Source: Streptomyces griseorubiginosus
GTDB taxonomy: Bacteria; Actinomycetota; Actinomycetes; Streptomycetales; Streptomycetaceae
Length of the DNA stretch: 42,245 nt
Assembly: GCF_017614965.1 (NCBI RefSeq)
Contig: NZ_WVUG01000041.1
Span: 1 to 42,245, forward strand
Reading direction: 5' to 3'
Positions 8,590 to 16,289 of the stretch are shown one piece after another (positions within the stretch are counted from its first letter, which is position 1; the number at the start of each line of letters is the position of its first letter). Below the pieces are notes generated by a model. That model was not told the DNA's origin, did no database searches, and saw only the letters and a list, made by a program, of their open reading frames with translations. Position numbers and translations under genes: made by a program.

Positions 8590-8717
8590 GACAACTGCGT
8601 CCCTTCTCCGTGGGATTGGACCGCTTTTTGCCCGATGCGACCGACCGGTACCTGTTCGGTGTCCGGGTGGGTGCACAAGTCGGGACCGTCCGTGCCCGGG
8701 TGGTTGTGAACTGTCGT

Positions 8718-9134
8718 CTACAGCGCGCGCAGCCCCTCGATCACCTCGCGCAGAATCCGTTCGTCGGGAAGCTGGGCGGGCGGTACCGGGCGGCTGACGG
8801 TGACGCAGCCGAGTTCGAGCAGGTCGCCCAGAAGCACCCGGACCACACCGACGGGCAGGTCGGCTCCCGCGGCGAGTTCGGCGACCGACTGGGTCTCGGT
8901 GCGGCACAGGTCGAGCAGGGCCCGGTGCTCCGGACCGAGCCCGCCCACCTCGTCGGGGCCGGGGGCGCCGACGTCCAGGGTGACCAGGGCGATCAGGTCG
9001 AAGCGGACCCCCGTGGGGCCCGGCCTGGTGCGTCCGCCGGTCATGGCGTACGGCCGTACGAGAGGCCCGGCCTCGCCGTCGTACCACTGGCTGCCCGGCT
9101 GCTGCTGCCCGGCGCCGGTCCTGTCGTCGCTCAT
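8718..9134 (-). CDS. cvnC: Conservon DUF742 protein CvnC
   Basis: A 138-residue DUF742 protein, the third conservon component. It begins with a flexible Gly/Gln-rich segment, then VRPYAMTGGRTRPG at about residues 27-40, followed by a winged-helix-like domain containing LDLCRTETQSVAELAAGADLP (split here as a description of one helix-turn-helix-like region) and VRVLLGDLLELG, ending VIEGLRAL. DUF742 proteins are thought to link the sensor kinase and the GTPase. It lies 22 bp behind cvnB, in the same operon. Confidence 0.92.
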   Translation of the reverse strand: MSDDRTGAGQQQPGSQWYDGEAGPLVRPYAMTGGRTRPGPTGVRFDLIALVTLDVGAPGPDEVGGLGPEHRALLDLCRTETQSVAELAAGADLPVGVVRVLLGDLLELGCVTVSRPVPPAQLPDERILREVIEGLRAL

Positions 9135-9156
9135 GTCGCGCGGACCGCCTCTCGCG

Positions 9157-9630
9157 TCAACCGGCGGCGGGGGGCCGCGCGGCCACGCGCGGCGCCGTGT
9201 ACAAGTGCTCGCCGACCCGTTTGACCAGCCGGGCCATCTCGTAGGCGACCAGGCCGATGTCGGCGGTCACGGCGGTGAGGACGGCGAGGCAGGAGCCGTC
9301 GCCCGCCGCGGCCACGAACAGGAAGCCGTCGTCCATCTCCACCATGGTCTGGCGCACCCCGCCCGCGCCGAAGTGCCGTCCCGCCCCCTTGGCCAGGCTG
9401 TGGAAGCCCGAGGCGACCGCGGCGAGGTGTTCGGCGTCCTCGCGGCGCAGGTCGGTGGACGCGCCCACGGCGAGTCCGTCGTTGGACAGGACCACCGCGT
9501 GCCGCACCTCGGTCACGCGCAGCACCAGGTCGTCCAGCAGCCAGTCGAGTTCGCCGGATTTTCCCCACTCCCGGCTTCGCTCGAGCGGGGGGACCCCCAT
9601 GTCTGCCCTCGTGTTCGGGTCCTGGATCAT
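9157..9630 (-). CDS. cvnB: Conservon Roadblock/LC7 protein CvnB
   Basis: A 157-residue Roadblock/LC7 protein. Residues about 28-145 form the domain: LDWLLDDLVLRV, HAVVLSNDGLAVG, LRREDAEHLAAVASG, RHFGAGGVRQTMVE and ADIGLVAYEMARL. The start at 9630 has GAAGGAGATC eight bases upstream and overlaps the cvnA stop by four bases (ATGA), which indicates translational coupling. An in-frame ATG ten codons later (9600) is possible. It probably regulates the nucleotide cycle of CvnD and is very similar to the Roadblock protein at 6983-7396. Confidence 0.93.
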   Translation of the reverse strand: MIQDPNTRADMGVPPLERSREWGKSGELDWLLDDLVLRVTEVRHAVVLSNDGLAVGASTDLRREDAEHLAAVASGFHSLAKGAGRHFGAGGVRQTMVEMDDGFLFVAAAGDGSCLAVLTAVTADIGLVAYEMARLVKRVGEHLYTAPRVAARPPAAG

Positions 9631-12149
9631 GCGCGATCTCCTTCGCTGCTGTCGCTGCGCGCTGTGTGGTCGGGTGTGGCACCGCGGCCGGGCTGCCTGC
9701 CGCCGCCGCGTGCCCAGCCGTCGCGGTAGGCGGCCATGCGGTCGCGCACGACCTCGGGGGTGCGCTGGTCCTCGTGGCGGGGGCCGGAGTTCTGGGTGGC
9801 CGGTTTCTCGGTGCGTCGCTCGCGCAGTTGCGGGGCGAGGCTGGCCTGCCGTACCCGGCGGGGCAGGTCGTCGGTGTCCTCGGCGTCGTCCTGGGGTCGG
9901 TGCAGGCGCAAGGTGGTGACTCCGGGGGGTGGGGGTTCCGCCGACCTGTCCGCCGCGGCCGCTGCGGGGGCCGCGAGGGCGGGCCGCTCGGCCAGGGCCG
10001 GCACGGACTCCTGCCGTTCGGCGCCGGGTACGCGCGCGTACTCGCGTTCCTCGGGGCGTTCCGCCTCGGCGGCGGCCCTGCGGGGGGAACGTTCCGCCGC
10101 GCCGCCGTGCAGGAGGGCGGTGGGCAGCAGGACGACCGCGGTGGTGCCTCCGTAGGGGGAGGTGCGCAGGTGCACCTTGATGCCGTGGCGGGCGGCGAGC
10201 CGGCTGACCACGAACAGCCCGAGCCGGTCGCTGTCGAAGAGGTCGAGGGCCTCGGACTGTTCGATGCGGCGGTTGGCCTCGGCGAGGGTCTCGCCGCCCA
10301 TGCCCAGGCCCCGGTCCTCGACCTCGACGACGTAGCCGTTGCCGACGGGTTCGCCGGTGATGCGCACGCGCGTGTGGGGCGGCGAGAACTGGGCGGCGTT
10401 CTCGACGAGTTCGGCGAGCAGATGGGTGAGGTCGGCGACGGCCGCGCCGATGACGGCCGCCTCGGGGAGCTGGCGTACCTCCACGCGCGCGTAGTCCTCG
10501 ACCTCGGACACGGCCGCGCGCACCACGTTGGTCAGGGAGACCGGCATGCGCCAGGCCCGGCCGGGCGCGGCGCCGGAGAGGATGATCAGGCTCTCGGCGT
10601 GGCGCCGCATCCGGGTGGTGAGGTGGTCGAGGCGGAACAGGTCGCTGAGTTCGTTGGGATCGTCGGAACGGCGCTCCATGCTGTCCAGGAGGCTGAGCTG
10701 GCGGTGGACGAGGATCTGGCTGCGGCGGGCCAGGTTGACGAACACCCCGGAGATGCCGCTGGCGAGCTCCGCGCGTTCGATGGCGGCCCGCAGGGCGGCG
10801 CGGTGCACGGTGCCGAGCGCTTCGGCGACCTGTCCGGTCTCGTCCTCGGCGGGTGGTCCGGGCGGGGCCTCGGCCTCGACGTCGATCTCCTCGCCGGCCC
10901 GCAGCTTGCGCATCGCCTCGGGCAGGTTGCGGCGGGCGATCTCCAGGGCGCTGTTGCGCAGGCTGACCAGTTCGACGACGAGACCGCGGCCGATGCGTAC
11001 GGAGATGACGAGCGAGGCGGCCACGGCTGCCAGACCGAAGAGGACGGCGGCGCCGGCCGGGGTGAGCAGTCCACGCGTGAACGGGTCGGCGCGCTCGGCG
11101 ACTCCGTGTCCCGCGTCGGCCTCGATCATGCGCATGCCGTCCTGCACGCGCGCGTGTGCCTTGCCCCAGGTGTCCTCCGGTGCCGCCGCCTGCAGCGGGC
11201 CCGGGGTGCCGTCGACGATCCGGTCCTCCGCGTCGCCGAGGTCGGTGTAGGCGCTGTCGGCGGCGAGAGTGTGCCAGGCGTCGCGCTCGGAGCCGCTGAG
11301 GTCGGCGACGGCGGCCTCGGTGAGCGTGCGTCGGGTCTGCGCGGCACCGGTGAACAGACGCAGCCGTTGCCCGTTCAGGCCCTCGGCAGGGCGCGCACCG
11401 GCGAGGATCGCGTCCTCCTGGGCCAGTGACTCCCCCGCGCGGGAGAACTCGAGCAGTACGCGCGCGTCGGAGCCGAGGTCGGCGTCCTGGATGCCGGTGA
11501 GCGCGCCGTCCACGGCGAAGGCGTCGGCGACGGTCCTGGTGTACTGGCGGTACGTTTCAGCCCAGTCGGCACGGCGGTCGAGCACCTGAGCGCGCAGGGC
11601 CCGCAGCTGCTCGGCGCCGGTGACGAAGGCCCGCAGCCGGCGGGCCACTCCGGTGGGCAGCTCGGTGCTGTCGGCGACGGTGTGGTCGTCACCGAGGCGC
11701 AGCCTGGCCACGGCTTCGTCGGTGCGCTCGGTGAGTTTCTTGTAGTCGCGGCGCTGCCCCGTGGACGGGGCGGAGGCGTATCCCACGGCGGCGGTTCGTT
11801 CGGCCTGCAGCGCGGCGACGGCCGTGCCGACGGGTGAGCGGATCTCGGTGTCGACGCGTTGCAACTGACGCAGCCGGGAGACGTCCTGGGCGGTGGTGAC
11901 GGTGGCGTAGGCCCACAGGGCGAGCAGCGAGACGACCGGCACCATCAGCAGGCAGACGATCTTGGCTCGGACGGTGCGGGGTCGTATTCGCCAGTACCCC
12001 GCGCGCGTGGGCGGATCCTGCTGCACCGCGCCGAGGGGTTCCTCCGTGCTTTCGTCGGCCGGCGGTCCCGCGTGGGCGCGACGGCCGCGCACGGGAGGCG
12101 AGGGCGGCGCCTCGGCGCCGGTGGTGGGGCTCCTACGGGGTGTACGCAT
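9627..12149 (-). CDS. cvnA: Conservon sensor histidine kinase-like protein CvnA
   Basis: An 840-residue membrane sensor. After a basic, Pro-rich cytoplasmic N-terminus comes a transmembrane segment at about 64-85. A roughly 270-residue extracellular nitrate/nitrite-sensing (NIT) type helical domain follows, then a second membrane segment at about 367-388. The cytoplasmic part carries the dimerisation helix DHLTTRMRRHAE, the ATP-binding N-box ELVENAAQFSPP, the G1 box EDRGLGM and the G2 region RLGLFVVSRLAARHG. The last ~170 residues are a disordered Pro/Ala/Arg tail. It should sense an external signal and pass it to CvnB/C/D. The ribosome site lies in a hairpin (12152-12168). Confidence 0.93.
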   Translation of the reverse strand: MRTPRRSPTTGAEAPPSPPVRGRRAHAGPPADESTEEPLGAVQQDPPTRAGYWRIRPRTVRAKIVCLLMVPVVSLLALWAYATVTTAQDVSRLRQLQRVDTEIRSPVGTAVAALQAERTAAVGYASAPSTGQRRDYKKLTERTDEAVARLRLGDDHTVADSTELPTGVARRLRAFVTGAEQLRALRAQVLDRRADWAETYRQYTRTVADAFAVDGALTGIQDADLGSDARVLLEFSRAGESLAQEDAILAGARPAEGLNGQRLRLFTGAAQTRRTLTEAAVADLSGSERDAWHTLAADSAYTDLGDAEDRIVDGTPGPLQAAAPEDTWGKAHARVQDGMRMIEADAGHGVAERADPFTRGLLTPAGAAVLFGLAAVAASLVISVRIGRGLVVELVSLRNSALEIARRNLPEAMRKLRAGEEIDVEAEAPPGPPAEDETGQVAEALGTVHRAALRAAIERAELASGISGVFVNLARRSQILVHRQLSLLDSMERRSDDPNELSDLFRLDHLTTRMRRHAESLIILSGAAPGRAWRMPVSLTNVVRAAVSEVEDYARVEVRQLPEAAVIGAAVADLTHLLAELVENAAQFSPPHTRVRITGEPVGNGYVVEVEDRGLGMGGETLAEANRRIEQSEALDLFDSDRLGLFVVSRLAARHGIKVHLRTSPYGGTTAVVLLPTALLHGGAAERSPRRAAAEAERPEEREYARVPGAERQESVPALAERPALAAPAAAAADRSAEPPPPGVTTLRLHRPQDDAEDTDDLPRRVRQASLAPQLRERRTEKPATQNSGPRHEDQRTPEVVRDRMAAYRDGWARGGGRQPGRGATPDHTARSDSSEGDRA

Positions 12150-12168
12150 GGACTCCTCGCTCAGGAGT
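12150..12168 (-). promoter_or_regulatory. Hairpin enclosing the cvnA ribosome site
   Basis: On the minus strand ACTCCT, a 5-nt loop GAGCG and AGGAGT form a perfect 6-bp inverted repeat (12152-12157 with 12163-12168 in plus coordinates). The arm nearest the cvnA start (12149) contains the anti-complement of the other, and the AGGAG core of the ribosome site pairs within it. The mRNA could thus hide its own ribosome site. Short palindromes around ribosome sites do occur by chance. Confidence 0.4.
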
Positions 12169-12203
12169 GGTTCGTGGGCGGGCCGTGGGCGCCGGATCGG
12201 GCA

Positions 12204-12977
12204 CTAGCCGGGGACGCTCTCGACCGGCCGTTGCGCCGAGGCGGAGGCCTCGCGCTCCCCCGTCGTCGGTGACAGCGCGACGAAGGCGGAGGTCAGGAAC
12301 AGGTAGGACCCGAGGCCGACGGCGAGGGGGAAGATGAACTGCATCGCCGTGGCCCCGGGCAGGGGCTGGCTCGAGGGGGTGACCCGGACGCTCACCGCGA
12401 ACATCCCGGTGTAGTGCATGCTGCTCACGGCGGCGCCCATGATCAGGGAGGCGACGGTGACGGCGACGGGCGACTTGATGTTGAGTGCCGCCCACAGGGC
12501 CGCGGTCGCCGCCACGACGGCGATCAGCACGGAGAGGCCGACGAGGGCCGGGTCGTAGCTGACGTGTCCGTGCAGCCGAACCGCCGCCATGCCCAGGTAG
12601 TGCATGCTCGCGACACCGAGTCCGGTCGTGAGTCCGCCGAGGAACAGCGCCCGGTTGCGGTCCCTGCTGTAGCCGACGGCGAAGACACCGGCGCACACGA
12701 CCAGGACGGCGACGAGCAGGCTCGCGATGGTGAGCGGCACGTCGTAGCGGATGTCGGTGCCGCTCACGCCGAAACCGAGCATGGCCACGAAGTGCATGGT
12801 CCAGATGCCGGTGCCGATCGCGGATGCGGCGGTGATCAGCCAGTTGCGGCGCGACCGGCCGGTGGCGCCGAGGGCGCGGACGGTGCAGCGCAGTCCGAGC
12901 GCGGCGCCTATGGAGGCCATCACGTACGACAGCACGGGGGTCAGCCAGCCGAAGGTGGCGTGGTCCAGGTGTCCCAT
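12204..12977 (-). CDS. MHYT-domain integral membrane sensor
   Basis: A 257-residue protein of about seven membrane segments with three MHYT-type motifs: TMHFVAM near residue 60, SMHYLGM near 123 and SMHYTGM near 188. MHYT domains have been proposed to bind copper through these Met/His residues and to sense O2, CO or NO. Here the domain has no attached output domain (no GGDEF, EAL, kinase or HTH), so it must signal through a partner. It lies 54 bp upstream of cvnA on the same strand, so a joint operon with the conservon is likely. It is divergent from the methyltransferase gene at 13121. Confidence 0.9.
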   Translation of the reverse strand: MGHLDHATFGWLTPVLSYVMASIGAALGLRCTVRALGATGRSRRNWLITAASAIGTGIWTMHFVAMLGFGVSGTDIRYDVPLTIASLLVAVLVVCAGVFAVGYSRDRNRALFLGGLTTGLGVASMHYLGMAAVRLHGHVSYDPALVGLSVLIAVVAATAALWAALNIKSPVAVTVASLIMGAAVSSMHYTGMFAVSVRVTPSSQPLPGATAMQFIFPLAVGLGSYLFLTSAFVALSPTTGEREASASAQRPVESVPG

Positions 12978-13120
12978 GGCCTCGGGACGGTAGCCCCGTC
13001 GCGGGTGCGCAAAGGGGGCACATTTCGAAAGGTGTTGGAATATGACGCAGAGAGGTAGCTGAACGACCGCCTCGCGCTCGAACGTGTGCGCAGCGGCGTC
13101 ATCCCTGTCGGTGGGAGATC

Positions 13121-13729
13121 ATGCGGAACATGAGCGAGGACCACACACACGTCCAGGAGTTCTTCGGTATCCGTGCCGCCGGCTGGGACAGCAGGTTCCC
13201 CGACGACGGCCCCGCCTACGCGGCGGCGGTGGCCGAGCTCGGGCTGCGCGAGGGCGACCGGGTGCTCGACGCGGGCTGCGGCACCGGAAGGGCACTGACG
13301 CCGCTGCGTGCCGCCGTGGGGGCCTCGGGGGTGGTCGTAGGAGCCGATCTGACACCGGAGATGCTCCAGGCCGCCGTACGGGCCGGCAGGGATCGTGACG
13401 GGCGGCTGCTGCTCGCCGACGTGTCCGCGCTGCCGCTGCGGTCGGCTTCGCTGGACGCGGTTTTCGCCGCGGGACTGATCGCGCACCTTCCTCGGCCGGA
13501 CGAGAATCTGCGGGAGTTGCGGCGTGTGACGCGTCCCGGCGGCACGCTCGCGCTGTTCCATCCCATCGGCCGCGCCGCGCTCGCGGCCCGCCAGGGCCGG
13601 CAGATCACCCCGGACGACCTGCGCGCCGAGCCCAACCTCGGCCCTCTGCTGGCCGGTTCGGGCTGGAGGATGACCTCGTACGTCGACGAGGACAGCCGCT
13701 TCCTCGCCCTGGCCGTACGCGTGGACTGA
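13121..13729 (+). CDS. SAM-dependent class I methyltransferase
   Basis: A 202-residue Rossmann-fold methyltransferase. Motif I is VLDAGCGTGRAL at about residues 48-59, the acidic residue that binds the SAM ribose is in VVGADLTPEM, and the post-motif region is LPLRSASLDAVFAAGLIAHLP followed by ELRRVTRPGGTLALF (descriptions of motifs II-III). The substrate is unknown. GGGAG lies just upstream of ATG 13121; ATG 13130 is an in-frame alternative with better spacing. It is intact, unlike the three genes that follow, and ends three bases before the converging hydrolase remnant. Confidence 0.88.
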   Translation: MRNMSEDHTHVQEFFGIRAAGWDSRFPDDGPAYAAAVAELGLREGDRVLDAGCGTGRALTPLRAAVGASGVVVGADLTPEMLQAAVRAGRDRDGRLLLADVSALPLRSASLDAVFAAGLIAHLPRPDENLRELRRVTRPGGTLALFHPIGRAALAARQGRQITPDDLRAEPNLGPLLAGSGWRMTSYVDEDSRFLALAVRVD

Positions 13730-13732
13730 CCG

Positions 13733-14410
13733 TCACAGCCGGCCCGCGACCGCCGCCACGACGCGGTGCCCGCCTGTTCACCGCTCAGCTCGCCCTGCAG
13801 ACCGACGCGGTCGACCGGCAGCCGTTCGAGGATGTAGCGCATCACGGGAGTCGATCCGTGCCGCAGGGCGACGGTCGTGCGGTGCAGGGCAGGCGGGTCG
13901 GCCAGGCGCGTGGTGGCGGCCCACAGCGAACCCACCCTCTCCAGCACGCGCGCGTGGGCGCCGTCGACGAATTCCTCCTCCTCGTAGGAGGCGATGCCGC
14001 TGCTGCTCGCGGAGGCCGGCGGGAAGGCGTCGGGGTCGGCCTCGCTGAGGACGAGCCGGGAGACCAGCTCCGGCCGCCGGTGCGCCAGCACGATGGCGAC
14101 GGCGCCGCCCATGCCGTGGGCGACGAGTTCGGCTCCGCCGACGCCCGCGGCGTCCAGGGCGGCGCCCGGCGCGTCGGCGTGGTTGTGGAGCGTGTAGCCG
14201 AAATGGGCCGGGCGGTCACTGATGCCGTGCCCGGGAAGGTCGACGAACAGACTGCGCGGCCCGCGAGTTCGGGCCGGGCAGCGATGTGCGCGTGGTACAC
14301 CGCCGAGACCGAGCCCAGTCCATGCACGTGCACGCGCGCGGGATCCGCGCCCGGCGTCTCCGTCCAACGGATGTGACTTCCCCCGCCGTCGAACCGGCGA
14401 CGGGGGCACC
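13733..14410 (-). pseudogene. Alpha/beta hydrolase remnant, frameshifted and 5'-truncated
   Basis: Three reading frames must be joined to recover one alpha/beta hydrolase. The N-terminal part (14410 to about 14255) reads GGGSHIRWTETPG and VHVHGLGSVSAVYHAH. A one-base loss near 14255 moves it to a second frame with FVDLPGHG, then LVAHGMGGAVA, where GMGGA replaces the usual G-x-S-x-G nucleophile motif, and RRPELVSRLVLSEADP. A second shift near 13770 gives the natural-looking end HRVVAAVAGRL and a stop at 13733. The start codon and first residues are missing at the border with the PadR remnant. It cannot make a full protein as sequenced. Confidence 0.8.
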
Positions 14411-14427
14411 TGGCCGGCGCCTTGTCG

Positions 14428-14870
14428 ATCACGTAGTTCTGGCCGCACCCCGTCGCCGAGAGCACGCTCTGTCCGGCGATCAAGCGCGGGGAGAGGGCCG
14501 GCGTGTTGGCCCGCGCGACGGAGCCCGGTGCCGTCGCGCGCCCCGGCACGTCCTGACCCTCACCGAAGAGGGCCGGCAAGAACTGCGTCGACGCCTCGCC
14601 GAGCCGGACCAGCGCGGCAGCACCGACGAGAGCCGGTGGTTCACCGTGCTCGCCTTCCTGCGCCACCTCGACGACGCCCCCGGCCAGTCGGCCGTGCGCG
14701 GCGTCGGCCGGCCTTCCTGGAGGAGCCGGCGAGCTTCTTCTACGAAGGTGACCGGCCGCTGCGCACCGAGGAACTGCCCGATCCCTTCCGGCGTGGCCTG
14801 CTGACCATCGCCCGGGCCACCTCGCGGGCCGAGCTCAGGCGGCTGCGGGAGACCATCGCCTCACTCGGCG
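14428..14870 (+). pseudogene. PadR-family regulator remnant
   Basis: The winged-helix and C-terminal parts of a PadR-like regulator are readable only across three frames. The DNA-binding part reads WPHPVAESTLCPAIKR, then ERAGVLARATEPG, directly after an in-frame TAG at 14434. A second frame gives RHVLTLTEEGRQELRRRLAE and SRWFTVLAFLRHLDDAP. A third, from about 14700, gives AFLEEPASFFYEG and RGLLTIARATSRAELRRLRETI. The first ~30 residues and the start codon are missing, and the end runs into the tail of the converging MpaB remnant. It lies head-to-head with the hydrolase remnant, as a local repressor and its target often do. Confidence 0.75.
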
Positions 14871-15757
14871 GATGCCCCTTCCTGGCGTCGCACCGGGCAT
14901 CCTCCGAGGCCGGGAACGGGGCGCGTGCCCAACCGGCCCAGCTCGTAGCCGTTCGGGTAGCCCCCTGACCTCCCGGTTCTGGCGCGCGTAGTGGGGTGCC
15001 CTGCGCGGCGGCAGCAGCCGGACGAGGCGGCCACGCGCGCGTATCGCACGACGTACGCACGCGCGCGTAACGGCGCTCGGAGGCGGGTAGCGGAAGGCCC
15101 GCAGGAGGTGGTCGTCGAGCAGGGAGAGCGTGACGGTGCGCAGGAGGGGTGCGAGGGGACGCGGGTACCAGGAGGCCATCAGGGCCAGGGTGGCGTCCGA
15201 GACACGGCGCGCGTTCTCGTCCCAGGCGAAGTGGGCCTCCTCGTAGGCGTCGAGACAGGCCTCGAACTCCTCGTAGGACCCGGGGATGTCCTTGATGCCC
15301 ATGTGCCGCCCCAGGGTGCGGTAGTGCTCGGCGGCGGCCACGGTCTCGTGCCGCGACAGCCGGCGCCAGCCGTAGGCGTCGATCCACCGCTTGGGCATGA
15401 CGACGAAGGTGCACAGGACGTAGCGCATGTCGTCGTCGCCGATGTCGTAGGCGCGGTGCATCTGGTTGATCCGGCGGATGGCGGTGCGGCCCTGTTCGCC
15501 GGCGAAGCCGTGCTCGACGACCGCGTCCAGGAGCAGCGTGGTGTCGTCGTACCGCTTCTGCGAGCGCTCCGTCAGCTCCGCCGTCTCCGCCAGGAGTCGC
15601 CCGATGCTGGGTACCGCATAGGTGCGGTAGAGGGCCAGTTCGAGGGAGCGGGTGAAGTCCACGGGAACTCGTACGCCGCGCTGAGCCGGTAGATCTCGGA
15701 AGCGTCCCGGTACGGATCCAGGCGCCGGATCTGTTCGAGCCGTTCGAAGCGGTTCAC
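14861..15757 (-). pseudogene. MpaB/DUF2236-type oxygenase, two frameshifts
   Basis: A protein of about 298 residues of the MpaB (latex-clearing-protein-like, DUF2236) haem oxygenase family. The N-terminus (GTG 15757, preceded by GGGGGA; VNRFERLEQIRRLDPYRDAS, then LSAAYEFP) and the C-terminus (GGYPNGYELGRLGTRPVPG, stop 14861) are in one frame. The middle (VDFTRSLELALYRTYA to ARQNREVRG, including HRAYDIGDDDMRYVL and AHFAWDENARRVS) is in another. The breaks are a lost base in a C-rich run near 15662 and an extra G in a G5 run near 14965, which offset each other. A stop occurs in the unshifted frame (15572). It is either a pseudogene or two homopolymer sequencing errors. Confidence 0.8.
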
Positions 15758-15856
15758 CGGGCCGTCCCCCTTCTGCCGCCGAAGCTCCAACTCTACGTTG
15801 AATGGCAGGAGATGGACGATCAGCGAGGACAACCACGCAGGGGGAAGGTGGTCAGC

Positions 15857-16153
15857 ATGTTGGGCAGGGTGCGCAAGTCCTGTGCCAGATTCCTCACCGC
15901 GGTGCGGGCGGAGATGAACCACGGCCGGGACAAACGTACACACAATCTTTTCGAAGCGGCCGCCGCGTACGTCTCCGCCTGCGCGGAGGACGACCAGGAT
16001 CGCATCGACGAGGCGGCCGGCTGGGTGTCGCCGGAGGCGCTGTCCTTCGGGGTCAACGAGCTGGCGTGCAGGGCCGTCATCGCGCTGGCGCGGGAGCGCG
16101 ACGAGTCGCCGTGGACCGTGGCGCGTACGCTGCTGGGGCTTCCGGCGGCCTGA
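15857..16153 (+). CDS. Small protein of unknown function (98 aa)
   Basis: A 98-residue soluble protein, not recognised. It begins with a basic helix (MLGRVRKSCARFLTAVRAEM), followed by an acidic, helical body with FEAAAAYVSACAEDDQDRIDEA and a C-terminal RDESPWTVARTLLGLP. It has the composition expected of a folded all-alpha Streptomyces protein. ATG 15857 is chosen because GGGGAAGGTGG lies six to sixteen bases upstream. It is divergent from the broken MpaB gene, whose start region is 99 bp away. The first Cys pair (Cys9, Cys57) shows no metal-site spacing. Confidence 0.7.
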   Translation: MLGRVRKSCARFLTAVRAEMNHGRDKRTHNLFEAAAAYVSACAEDDQDRIDEAAGWVSPEALSFGVNELACRAVIALARERDESPWTVARTLLGLPAA

Positions 16154-16225
16154 CGCGCCCCACGACGGATGGTCGATTCGCCCCGTCCAGCCGGAAAACA
16201 GCAGCTCCGGGTGGGCTTGCCAGTC

Positions 16226-16255
16226 GTGACAAGGAGCTTCCACGCGCATTAGGGT
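16226..16255 (+). promoter_or_regulatory. HrdB-type promoter for the gene at 16290
   Basis: GTGACA (16226-16231, five of six matches to TTGACA), an 18-bp spacer, then TAGGGT (16250-16255), a very good match to the Streptomyces vegetative -10 (TAGRRT-like). Transcription would begin near 16262, about 28 bases before ATG 16290. This is the best vegetative promoter I noticed in the window. Confidence 0.6.
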
Positions 16256-16289
16256 GCGCGCCGTTGGACGAACCGATGGGGAGGCTGGG

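Noticed and set aside
14222..14968. A single intact plus-strand gene across the PadR region
   Set aside because: Only the last third of that frame is protein-like; the recognisable PadR segments lie in three different frames.
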